A stretch of DNA of 64,000 nucleotides. It comes from Gentiana macrophylla. Its lineage: Eukaryota; Streptophyta; Magnoliopsida; Gentianales; Gentianaceae. The stretch spans positions 92,024,316-92,088,315 of the forward strand of contig CM047810.1 of NCBI GenBank assembly GCA_026214975.1. The letters are read 5' to 3'. Position 1 is the first letter of the stretch. Every line of letters starts with the position of its first letter. A program made the translations under genes and the position numbers. The notes under the pieces were generated by a model. The model had not been told where the DNA came from and made no database searches. It saw only the letters and a program-made list of their open reading frames with translations. Positions 1 through 11,229 of this stretch are shown in pieces.

Positions 1-800
1 TTCTAAATCGGGAAGTTACCGTTAACCCTTTTCGAACATCTTGTCCTTACTTACCGTTAACCCCCCAGTGATCAATAATTCAAATAACTCACTTTGGTAG
101 CTAATCGGTGTAATATGAACCCCATGGATCGATCAATGTCCCAGATTAACTCATAAAGGAATCGTCTATCTACTTCCATAAATGGAAGGAATGGATTCCG
201 TATCTCGTGATAACACGACTACTCACTCAATCGAAGACAATGCCAAGATGGGGTAATTCGGATCACAGACTCGGTGTAATCCTTAACCGTCAAGTCAAAC
301 CTCATACCGATTCAAGCAAATGATTGTGATCACCTCGAGATTAAGATATATCCATAATATGATCATCTAATGATTCGATAAGACTTCTCAATTACGGAAT
401 TATATTGAGAACTCGGATCAAATCGGTCAAATTACTATATGATATATCTATCATATATAAATGCCCCATTAGGTTCCCCTTAACCGAAAGTCCGGATAAG
501 GCGATCACACCTATCGTGTTATGGCGCATTAATAGTACGTTAAAGGGAGACCCGATACTCTCGATTAACTTTACTACGGACTAATTGTATTTTAAGTACA
601 TCTTCACTAACTCAATCCTCCGTGTATATCTCATACACTGAGTTAAGTGATTACATAAACGATATACTCAGGGTTTTCTGTAGTGTAAATACTATTGTCA
701 CATCGGTGATTATGAGAATAATAAATATGAATAATAATATCATTTCATTTATTAAATAAAACAATTACAAAAAATTGTCTTTCGGGCATCACACCTAACA
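1..800 (-). repeat. 3' LTR of the non-coding element, truncated by window start
   Basis: This matches 7570-8368 almost base for base and ends in ACACCTAACA at 800. About 1.03 kb of the LTR lies outside the window. The two LTRs differ mainly at CAG/CTG positions (for example around 162, 204 and 214), described in the findings. Confidence 0.88.
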
Positions 801-815
801 ATCTCCCACTTGCAC
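801..815 (-). other. Polypurine tract of the non-coding element
   Basis: On the minus strand this reads GTGCAAGTGGGAGAT directly before the LTR start TGTTAGG. It is the expected plus-strand priming site of a copia-type element. A second similar tract (minus strand GCAAGTGGGAGAT) lies at about 881-893. Confidence 0.7.
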
Positions 816-3800
816 TTAAAGCTTGTGATTAATTGTTTTAGAGCACACCCTATTATTTAAAACTACTGAAGAAACTACATCTCCCACTTGCTCTAAAGCA
901 ATGGAGACTCATCCCGTATTTTAGTACCCACAAAACTTATCATAACCATTTGATTCCAAAGTACACTCCGAGTATGCCGTCGTAGGATAGGTCGGTGACT
1001 CGGGAGCACTATATCCGAATGTCATGGGTCTTAATGATCGGTCGGGTTGTCGGCTCGAGGCGATCCGTAGAATCGAAGCGTCGCCGGTCCATCTAATCAT
1101 GTGGTACTTTCCCAATATGCTCTTGAACTCAAGTGATTTCGGAAATCCTTATAAGCTACCCCTTCATCGTTTGCACAATGATGTGGTATCGGCTTTCCAA
1201 ATCTGGAATCACTCCCAGGCGAAAAGGAAATCCACGAGGCTATATCGCTCTCTAGCTACTACAAAAGCCGCTAATCACCCAACTAGTTAAAGTCGAGTTG
1301 GCGCTTTGGATTCCTCCAGGCAATAGCTTCAACACAAGAGTAAACATCGAGACCGAGATCGACTTAACGATCATCCTTAATCGACACAAAGTCGAACGAT
1401 GTATCACACATATCCAAGCTCATACATGAATATGTCCGCATATTATTCCTCGTTCTCTCAAGATACTAAAGGACATACTAAACTTGCTAGCCGTTAACCG
1501 CCGAATCTAAGATTCGATCAAAATTGACGTTCAATATAACGACCATCTCTTATTAGAAAGAGATCTATCCCATTTCTCTTTGATCCGAAGATTTAGAGAG
1601 TCATTCACGAGGTATAGGGTAGAACTTCCTCGTTGAATGTTGCATACATGGATGCATCATCTTAACCAATAAGATGGATGGGAAACCAAATGATCGATTC
1701 TAATGAATTCGACCGAGTCAAACTCTTGAGAATGTTGTCCAAATCTACATTGCGAGAGAGTTGTGGTATTGTCGGATTCGACTTGGATAACACACCCATG
1801 TTGATTTCAAGCCAGTGCGGCGTTATCCTTCACAAACACTAATATATATGTATATATTCACTCTTGTACTAAAATTGATGTCCGATCTACACAAGACTTA
1901 TCAATATTCTCGGTCAAATCCACATATTGTAGAAATATATGACTTCCAATGACCGAGAGGTTCGCTTTTTATCCACAAAGGACATAAGCCTTGGCGGTCA
2001 TTACATCATAAGTTCATAAGGCAATACCCTTACATTGCTCGAATGAATCCAGACTCCGTTTGTTTGGCAAGAAAAGTCTCGAGGTATCACCCCTATTTTC
2101 TCGCTTTTGAACGAAATCGAGGTAATACTAAGTGGTAAGAGAGTCGATTAACTCTCTACTTCTTAGGAATTACCCTAGACCACTCAAGCTTTGCTCTGAA
2201 AGATAAACTTTCCTATTCATTCTACTCTTTTCCATGTAGATCCAATTACTCCCACTTGGGCTGAGACACTCGGTGGTTCTACAAGAGTATGAACGACTCT
2301 GAGTACCAAACTCCATTCAGGGTTATGGCTTGTAAACCAACCTCTATTATCGAATCCTATCTGCTCACAAAAGAGCCATAGGTCATCAATCGATCCTCAG
2401 ACTACAAAGTCCGCAGAAACCGTAATGGGTAATGGATAAACCATACTCCCACTATTTTCTTGGTGGATCGAAATTCTGATTTAGTTCAGTAGTATTTAGT
2501 GTCATCACCAACAACCGATGTTGGATGTGGTCTGATTTTAATCAGTTAGTAACTACCTTGAGTAATCGTACTTCAAGGTTCAAGGTTTTACTGTTCATGG
2601 ATTCTATCAGAAAGGATGCAACAGTATAACTGTCCCTTCCCGATTTCAAGAATCTTATAACAAACCTTTTTCTCAATTCTTCAAGATATATCACGATTTG
2701 GTCACTGACGGAACGTGTACGTGAAATTCTCAGTCCTACCATCAAGCATCATGTGCTAAATGCTTATATTGACGGAATTTGGGTGAACCGAATTCACTCA
2801 TTATCCGTTAATTCCAAAGCACATTCTAGGTAGACTTCTCGGTTCTACATTTCAATGTAAACCGTTATTTCACTTCCAATATCTTTATTGAGTTAAGCAG
2901 TGTATTGTAGCACATCTACAACTATGTAAGGCAATTCAATGGTTTCTTCCTTAGTGAAAGCATTTCACTATGAGCGAGCCGAACATCGTCTCAGGACTAT
3001 GTGATGGCCCATTTACAGTATAGAATACTCCATCTCCGATGTAATCCGAGACACCTTAAAATATTTTGGATAAACTTACCGGAGTGTTTGAATAGTTATC
3101 AGACAAGAAGTCACTACTCGGAAGCTCCTACTAGCTTGTATCTTTCATCAGACCCCGAAGGTCGTCATGAACAAGCTATGTTACTTCTTTATAACCATTA
3201 TCCTTTCCCGATTGAAAGGAAACTTAGTCATTGAACCTTTGAGACAAAATATAACCAGACGGGAGAAAGGAATCACCCTGAGCAGTCTTGAGTCTTGTCG
3301 TTTAGGGACTATGCACTAACTATGGAATATGAAGAAGCGTTTATCTAAATATAGAAACCAATTGCTTTTAATAGTTCTTAAGATGGTACATATCGTATTT
3401 CAACATTTCTTAGTGGTTTTGACTTTATCAAACAAAAGTCGAGTCTTAGATTCAGTACTACAAATGGTATATTCACTTTCTATAAGACAAACAAATTATC
3501 GAATAAAAGGTAAATCCATTCGCTCCAACGAATCTTAAGCAGAAAAATAAATCTTCTGCGATATCCAAGGATTGAATCGAGATTCATTTCCTCATATCAC
3601 TCCCACTATTTTGCTAAAATTTGCCCGTTGTCTATTAATCGTTAATGCACAACTATCTCGTTCTTCCAAAGAACATAGCCTAAGAGAAAATCACCAAGGA
3701 TTCATAGGTTGGTGATCCGAAATCACTATCCTTATCCTATGACTTTCAGTTTATTAATTTTTGGTTTTAGCCTTAAAATCAACTCAGTTTTAGATGACTA

Positions 3801-6519
3801 ACACTTTTAGACATACTCTCCCATTCTTGACTTTCCGTAAATGGAAACAGTCTTGAACTAGCAGTTCGTGTGAGTAGACACTACTCTTGAACCGTGGGAT
3901 GTCTATTTCGAGTGTTACTTGTCAGGACTTCTCGGATTTTCTAATATACCAGAAAAAACTACAAATCATAAAACTCCCACTAGTTCATCGATTCCAAATA
4001 TCGTCTAACTAGCGACATTTCATGATTTTCCGATTTTTCAATTAGAATGGTTACGTGTGTACTTAGTTACACTTTTCTAATATTCTAGAAAAACCAACAA
4101 ATCATAAAGCTCCCACTAGTTCATCGATTCCAAATATCGTCCAACTAGCGACACTTCATGATTTTCGATTTTCAATTAGAAAATTACTCGTGTAATCACT
4201 ACACACTTAAAATTCACTAGAAGAATTTCAAAGTCGAAATCACCTTTGATCAAACTAAGTTTGTCTCCCGTTTAACACGAATGACACTAGTGACATACCC
4301 ATATGTCACTTTGGTTTTAAAAGGCTTAAGAGAAAATATCTCTTCGAAAAATAATTGCATTATCAATTAACTAGTTCAACGTCCTAGTTACTTTCCACTT
4401 TTAACGAAGTCAATACTAGTCAATTATAAATTTTTAAGCAATTTAGTAAGGGATATAATGTTTGTAAATAAAATGACATATATTAATTCAAGTTTAACAC
4501 TACTATATTATTGTATTTTAGGAATTGTAAACTAAAAGTAAGTCTACTCTACCATTCCAAGGTTTTAACCTTGTATCTCGATGCCGCCGTAGGAGGTAGG
4601 TCAAAGAGATCAACGGTTAAATCAATGAATAACTTGTGAGAATCGGACATCCCACGAGAATCGAACATCCCTTTATTCATTGACTACCTTCCTTTTTAGC
4701 CTAGGTATTACCAAAAATACCCTTGATGAGTGTGACCTACTATATCGGATCTCTTGGTACGCCCGAGTGTGCCGTCGTAGAGATAGGTCGGTGACCCGGC
4801 GAGTACCCGTAAATCCTATCCTTTCGGAGACCAAGCCATGAATGTTGATAGGGTGAACACCATCCGTAGGGGACGAAATCAAAGCGCCGCGAGGCGTCAC
4901 CCTTCTCTCACTTACTTGCATCTATAGTAGAGACCGTGGGGTTGTTTGTCGCCTTCCCGCTCCCACTCAATATTTTGGAAGTGGTGGTGGGTTAACTAAC
5001 CACGTCTTTTGATGTTAACATAAAAGCACATAAAATCAAGGATTCGAATGGTGTCGGTGGCGTAGGCAAGCCTACCCGTCCTATTCGTTGGAACATATGA
5101 TGATCGGACGAAACGAAATCGGGTCAAGAGAGCCCTATTGAGATTAGAAGGAATCACCCCTCCGCTCTCGGTTTGGCTTAGTCTTGCCGGACCCCGTGCA
5201 TACATCACACTAGGAGGTTAAGTCGTTTGAGCGAAGCTCGATTGACCACCCAACCTAAAGGCGAACCGTTTTTATCCAAGATTTATTGTTCTTTTACCAT
5301 CATTCAATCTCGTAGACACTACGAATTGAAAGCGTGATCTCGTTCGACTTTAAGGCGGTTCACCGAGAACACACACCGAAAGGCTAACGATTTCATAACC
5401 CGTCCTCGGATCTTTAATTAGTTACTAAATTAATTAATTACCACGTATTAATTAAATTTCAACTAATTACGCGAGTTTGTATACATGCCTATTTTAATTA
5501 CCAAAATTAAAATTCTACATGTATGCATGGAGTGGATTTATGATATGATGCATGTCATGGCAATTTCGATTTTATGTCTATTTTATGATCAAACACATAA
5601 AAATAAAATTGCGGAAAATTTAAACACCGAGATGGATCGTTTGTACTTCCGTATCTAATCTAATAGAAAATAAAACCAAAACCCTAACTAGGGTTTACTA
5701 CTTTCTAACAAAATCTGCAGCTGTTCGAACTCGTCGATGATCGGGAAACCAAACGAACTCGGATCGGGACGAAACTTTCCAAATATTTTCTTCACTTCTC
5801 GAATTCCAATATGGACGGTTGGATCGGAGCTTTGACTTGTCAATTTTCTCCAGTTAACCGCCCAACTTGCTGCTGGATCTAACTTTGACTGCACCGCATC
5901 AAGGACTTCCTGAGGCAGATCGGAAATCGAGATGAATCCCGATCGACCTGAAATTTTTATGGTACGTCCAAAACTCCAAGTTGATCAATCTGAACGGTCG
6001 GATTTTTGTTTCAACGGTCCAAACTCTCCCAGAAAATCGAGGAAGTCACAGGTAGTGTATCTGTGAATCCTGCGTTTTTCTGTTACAGCAGCCTCTTCGC
6101 AGCATCAAACGGATATCGAAACGGACCCTGATCAACGCCAAAATTTGTGGAGTTGATCATCTTCTTCTAATCTTGATTCTGACCGGAGGGATCGTCGTTT
6201 CAACGGTTCGATCAACGGGAAAAGCAAAAATACTAAACAGCTACTAACTAGATCTATTTGCTGGAAATTAAACTTGCAATAAAGATAAATTACATAATTT
6301 CCTATACTCATATGAACGAATTTTCATCGTTTATACGAGTTTACAATAGATCTAACGGGTAAACAATACCAACCCCAATCCATCTCTTCAACCACAACAA
6401 TCGCAAGCATTCATCATAAAATTTTCGAAAATAATAAAATTAAAAACAAAAATAATGCAATCTACACATGCATATTCCACTCCTTAGATCTAATATTTTA
6501 TACGAATAAATTTAGATCC
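816..6519 (-). other. Non-coding internal region of the LARD-like element
   Basis: About 5.7 kb without a supportable gene. Short ORFs on both strands lack any recognisable domain. Structure is present: a 135-bp direct duplication at 3951-4220, and a CG-rich motif (GCCGTCGTAG followed by AGGTCGGTGAC) seen near 975 and again near 4770, with a partial third copy near 4580. TCCCACT-type polypyrimidine blocks recur (802, 881, 2247, 3601, 3972, 4111), which are purine tracts on the transcribed minus strand. Function is unknown. The region could carry RNA packaging or dimerisation signals, but nothing here proves it. Confidence 0.6.
3951..4220. repeat. 135-bp direct duplication in the LARD-like interior
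   Basis: The block starting AGAAAAAACT at 3951 is repeated from 4086. Both copies contain CTCCCACTAGTTCATCGATT and the same following 40 or so bases. Small differences show that it is not a recent event. Confidence 0.75.
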
Positions 6520-6537
6520 CCTTGGCTCCGATACCAC
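6520..6537 (-). other. tRNA-Met primer binding site of the LARD-like element
   Basis: On the minus strand this reads GTGGTATCGGAGCCAAGG, immediately after the LTR end. It matches the complement of the plant initiator tRNA-Met 3' end used by copia elements. Confidence 0.8.
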
Positions 6538-8368
6538 TGTTAGGAAAATATCATCGCAACGGAAGCGATTTAAGGATCTAGATCTATATAATACACGTAA
6601 TAAAACATTAAATCTACATCTACAAGTAAGTTGTAGAACATACCTCTTGGATCTCAAAATCCAAGTTGGAGAACCGCTATTAGGATGATCGAACAATGAT
6701 GTGAAGAGCACCACGATCTTCCGTACGTGTGATCCAAGCAATTCCCGGTGGAAGGAATTCTCGACTCGAACCCTCCAGATATGCTACCGGAAAAATCACC
6801 AAGATTTTTCCTCTCACTTGGCCGAAATTTCTCTTCCTTTTCTAAGTGAAGAACTCGAAATATTGTATTGTGTTGAGGGCAGGAGAACTCTCTTTATATA
6901 GGAGAGTAAACTTAGCCTCCAAGGATTTTATAATTAATACCAAATCAATTATGATAATCCTATTAAATAAGAGATAATCCCAAAATATTCTAGAACAAAT
7001 CAAGAATATTTTTTTATCTTTATTATTTACCATAAATATTTATCCAATAAATATTTTATGCACATGTCTTTTTAATACACAAGAAAACTAATTCCTTGTT
7101 AAATCAAACATGTGGGGCGCCATTCAACATATTGACCTAGTCAATATTAATTTTGCTTAATTACACAATAATTGGGCCAAGATTATGGAAAATGTCTTTT
7201 CCACATATTTAATTATTTAGCCCAACTAATTTAATAGTCCACTAAACAATTAATTCACATATCGTTTTAATAAAGTCAACATGAACTAAATTAATATTAT
7301 TAGGATTCGACGTCCGAGAATATCTATGCTATATTAGGAGGCGCGTCGGGGACCATGGACTAATAATCAGTGGCTCCGATAAATCAAATAAATAATTATC
7401 GATGAGCAGAATAATTATACATTCGATAAATCAATCACGAGAATATGCCACCATAATCCCGTGATTGCACTCCTCCGATTATAAGATTATATTTATCTCC
7501 TCACGAGAAAGTAATAAGCGCCCACCGATATAATCATTTCATATGGATTAATCCTCCATAGATTATTCATTCTAAATCGGGAAGTTACCGTTAACCCTTT
7601 TCGAACATCTTGTCTTACTTACCGTTAACCCCTAGTGATCAATAATTCAAATAACTCTTTGGTAGCTAATCGATGTAATATGAACCCCATGGATCGATCA
7701 ATGTCAGGATTAACTCATCAAGAGGAATCTGTCTATCTACTTCCATAAATGGAAGGAATGGATTCCGTATCTGTGATAACACAGACTACTCACTCAATCG
7801 ATACAATGCCAAGATGGGGTAATTCGAGATCACGGACTCGGTGTAATCCTTAACCGTCAAGTCAAACCTCATAATCGATTCAAGCAAATCATTGTGATCA
7901 CCTCGAGATTAAGATATATCCATAATATGATCATCTAATGATTCGATAAGACTTCTCAATTACGGAATTATATTGAGAACTCGAGATCAAATCGGTCCAA
8001 ATACTATATGATATATCTATCATATATAAATGCCCCATTAGGTTCCTTAACCGAAAGTCCGGATAAGGCGATCACACCTATCGTGTTATGGGCGCATTAA
8101 TAGTACGTTAAAGGGAGACCCGATACTCTCGATTAACTTTACTACGGACTAATTGTATTTTAAGTACATCTTCACTAACTCAATCCTCCGTGTATATCTC
8201 ATACACCGAGTTAAGTGATTACATAAACGATATACTCGGGGTTTTTACGTAGTGTAAATACTATTGTCACATCGGTGATTATGAGAATAATAAATATGAA
8301 TAATAATATCATTTCATTTATTAAATAAAACAATTACAAAAATTGTCTTTCGGGCATCACACCTAACA
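6538..8368 (-). repeat. 5' LTR of the LARD-like element (1831 bp)
   Basis: Bounded by TGTTAGG at 6538 and CCTAACA at 8368. On the minus strand a TATA box (TATATAAAG) lies at 6892-6900, which would start RNA roughly 25-30 bases downstream and leave an R-U5 of about 330 bases. The flanking primer site is at 6520-6537. After 8368 the sequence resumes in the gag region of element A. Confidence 0.88.
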
Positions 8369-9074
8369 AGATGATCATACATCTGGTGTTGACAGACCGG
8401 TTGAGAGAATCTCCCTACTAGTCAAGACCACCACTGCACCTTTAAATGCACCAGCTTACAAACCCTCAAAGAGGTTTGGATCCAGTTATGGTCTTGGCTA
8501 CAATAGTCAGGATGAGAATAGAAACAATGGACAACACAATTCTGAATCTAGGACCAACAATGGACCAAAGTTCAGAAAAGGACAGTCCATAGCTTCAACC
8601 ACTCATCCAGTGCCGGTGAAGTCAAAACCCAGTGCAGTGAAACAGCAAACTAAACCATCAGTCCAGTCAACCAAAAGCAAAGACTTTCTGAAAGGTAAAT
8701 GAAGACTTTATCCCTCAGAGGATGATTGGATTATGGCACCTCCAAAATACAAGAAGAAACCAACTCATGCCATGCATCATGTGTTTAAGAAAAGTTAACC
8801 TAGGCATATTCCTAGACATATGAAGCAACATGAACACAGGTTTCCCACTGCATATTGGAAAGTGAAAAAGGATGCAAATGCACCAAAAAGTAGAGAAAGT
8901 ATCTGGATACCTTCAGTAGAAATATCAGAAGCTATTCTGCCATGCCTTATACATATGAAGTTGATGATTTTAATTATCCAAAAAGAAGATCATTTGGATA
9001 TACACTTGGAGTAGGAGGCATGATCGCTATGCAGTATGGACCCAAAGCAGTTTTGGGTACCTAAACATAATTAA
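8369..9074 (+). pseudogene. Element A gag C-terminal part
   Basis: This aligns with the gag tails of elements B (12690-13197 plus 14929-15107) and D (39396-40076). The shared segment includes a basic SK-rich stretch, the FPTAYWKVKKDANAPK motif at about 8839-8886 and the closing WVPK motif before a TAA at 9072. The CCHC zinc knuckle seen in B and D is not present because the N-terminal part lies left of the LARD-like insertion. In-frame stops (for example the TGA near 8700) show that it is broken. Gag would form the capsid-like particle and bind the element RNA. Confidence 0.75.
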
Positions 9075-9086
9075 TTTGTTTTGTAG

Positions 9087-9692
9087 GATGTCTGGTACAT
9101 AGACAGTGGATGTTCCAGACACATGACAGGAAACAAAAGATGGCTCACTGACTTTAAAGCATTTGATGGACCCAAAGTCACCTTTGGAGGCAAAGAAAAC
9201 CCTGGTAAAATTAAGGAGGAAGGCACAATGCTCAAGAACAATTTGAAAATTCAAAATGTGGCATATGTTAAGGGACTAAATTTCAATCTGCTAAGCATCA
9301 GTCAATTCTGTGACATAGGCTACAATATACACTTCAACAAGGAAGGATGCAAGGTGACTCACAGCCAAACCAACACAGTGGTTCTTGCAGGAAGAAGAGA
9401 AGACAACATGTATATGGTGGATTGGAGAACAGGTAAAGCAGAAACATGTTTACTTGTAAAAAATAATCAATCAACCAGCTGGATTTGGCATAGAAGATTA
9501 AATCACCTAAATTTCAAGACCATCAACATATTATCCAAGAACAAGTTAGTTGAAGGCCTGCCAGAGATCACATTCAAGAAGGAAAGTCTATGTGATGCAT
9601 GTTAGAAAGGGAAACAAATCAAAAGTTCCTTCAAGTCAAAGCCCTACCAATCAACAACAATAATTTTACATCTTCTGCATATGGACCTGTTT
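9087..9692 (+). pseudogene. Element A protease and integrase N-terminus (pol, first part)
   Basis: The aspartic protease motif DSG lies at 9102-9110 in the context WYIDSGCSRHMTG, standard for copia protease. It is followed by the GAG-pre-integrase region and the integrase zinc-binding HHCC domain (WHRRLNHLN ... CDAC). A stop at 9603-9605 replaces the CAG (Gln) codon found in B and D, a C-to-T change at a CHG site. The integrase core begins with the HMDLFGP motif and is cut there by element B. Reading resumes at 23513 beyond B. Confidence 0.85.
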
Positions 9693-9697
9693 GGACC
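9693..9697. repeat. Target site duplication of element B, left copy
   Basis: GGACC directly precedes the LTR start. The same five bases follow the right LTR at 23513-23517. Confidence 0.9.
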
Positions 9698-11091
9698 TGT
9701 TAGGAACATTTTATTATGTTTTGATGATGGCCATACTAGCTGTTATAGCAAGTCTGAAATAAGTTAGAATTCTCCATATAAGTCTTTACTTAGAGTCTGA
9801 CATATTGTATAAGTTAAGTCATACAAGTATTGTACTAGTTGGTATGACGGAAAAGTAAAACAGACATTCGGCAGAGTGAAGCCAGCCAAGCACCAGCAGA
9901 AAAGCAGTGAAGACTTAATAGATTGACTTATAACCAAGGAAGTCTGTGATGACCTTGGATAAGTCTAAGTATGTTTCAAGTGATGAAATTTAATGTTCAA
10001 ATATGGTGTACACTGATCTCACCCAAATCAATGATCAGTGAAGTACAAAGATTCTCCTTAAACTGAAGTGATGAAGGAAACAGTGAATCGGCAGAGTAAA
10101 CTAACTTTCGGCAAAGTTAAGGCAAAAACAGTGAAGGAAGATCTAAACGATGGATCACTCGACCGTTCAAGGAACGGCAAAGTAATCCTTATCAGAACAG
10201 AATTGAAATATGATGAAGATTCAGAGGATCATGCATTTAATGCACAAACAATAGAGGATCAATCAAGGACGGATTTTCTGCTGTACATTTGAAGAAAAAA
10301 ATCCGATCACTGAAATCAAGGAGAATATAATTAAGGGGGAATCAATAATAAAATCAAGGATTATTCACCTCACAAATATAGCCAACGGACGGAATTTCAA
10401 ATCAAGGATACTCAAGGCTATAAATAGAAGGCATTGACAGACAGATAAAAATATCGATCAGAAAAAGAAAATCAAGCAGATACTCTGTCAACTTGAAAAG
10501 CCTTCTCTCTGAACTTATAAAGTTTTATCTAAAGATCAACTCAGACATCAGAACTACAATTTCATATTCAGCACTGAGATTGATCAATCAAGTTTGTGAA
10601 TCTCATTCACAATAAACTGAAGCAACTGAATCAGAAGTCATATGAGAAGGAGTTGTGCTAGCTGCTGAAGGATTTGATCTCAAAGAGCAATGAAACAGAC
10701 TGAATCACTGAAGCTGTTGCAGTCAAGGAGTGATAGTCTTGTAGATTGTGAAGCTTGGGAAGTCAAGGACAATCATACTAATGTATCTGTGAAAACAATA
10801 GTGAATTCCTCCAATCATCACAGGAGAAGAGTGGATTAAGGGATTACACCACCCTGAACCACTATAAGCCTTGTGTCAATTTACTTTCTGCAATTTACCT
10901 TACTGCATTTATTTAAATTGCCTAGATTATAATCTATATCTGTGATTGTCTAAACCACTTTGAAACAACATAGTAAGAAGGGACTTATCCGCTGCCCAAA
11001 AGCTTTTAAACCCAAGAAAAGTTTTTGAAACTCCACTATTGTCATTCACCCCCCCCTCTGACTATAGTTTTACCATTCTCTGGGACCAACA
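9698..11091 (+). repeat. 5' LTR of element B (1394 bp)
   Basis: Starts TGTTAGGAAC and ends GGGACCAACA. The TATA box TATAAATAG is at 10419-10427 and is kept at the equivalent place in the LTRs of A, D and E. Compared with the 3' LTR by eye, several differences are C-to-T at CAG sites in the 3' copy (TAG at 22315, 22510, 22549 and 22617 or close by), as expected for decay of methylated CHG cytosines. Confidence 0.93.
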
Positions 11092-11106
11092 ATTGGTATC
11101 GGAGCA
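11092..11106 (+). other. Primer binding site of element B
   Basis: ATTGGTATCGGAGCAG follows the LTR end directly. It matches the initiator tRNA-Met type site, with G in place of A in TATCGGAG. Element D has the same site at 37895-37910. Confidence 0.85.
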
Positions 11107-11229
11107 GTGTTCCTAGTATCAGAACCTGTTCAGATCTAATTTCTGGTAACAAGGAGATGCCATATTTTCAAAGTAGTTTTCAAATCTAAGTTTTCTATTC
11201 ATTCATATATAAATCTATTACTTGTACAT

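Larger units (their letters stand above)
1..8368 (-). mobile_element. Large non-coding LTR retrotransposon (LARD-like), minus strand, left end outside window
   Basis: Bases 1-800 and about 7570-8368 are long direct repeats ending in the same ACACCTAACA. The right copy can be extended left to a TGTTAGG start at 6538, giving an LTR of 1831 bp bounded by TGTTAG...CTAACA. A tRNA-Met primer site on the minus strand abuts the left edge of the right LTR, and a purine tract on the minus strand abuts the left LTR. The element therefore reads right to left, with the 5' LTR on the right. The internal 5.7 kb has only chance ORFs under about 90 codons, and I found no gag, RT, integrase or RNase H motif on either strand. 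This fits a LARD-type non-autonomous element that needs proteins from a partner. It lies inside the gag region of element A. Its target duplication cannot be checked because the left end is missing. Confidence 0.82.

Noticed and set aside
1024..1290. 88-codon ORF in the LARD-like element
   Set aside because: No domain, no matching frame elsewhere, and it opposes the element's transcription direction.
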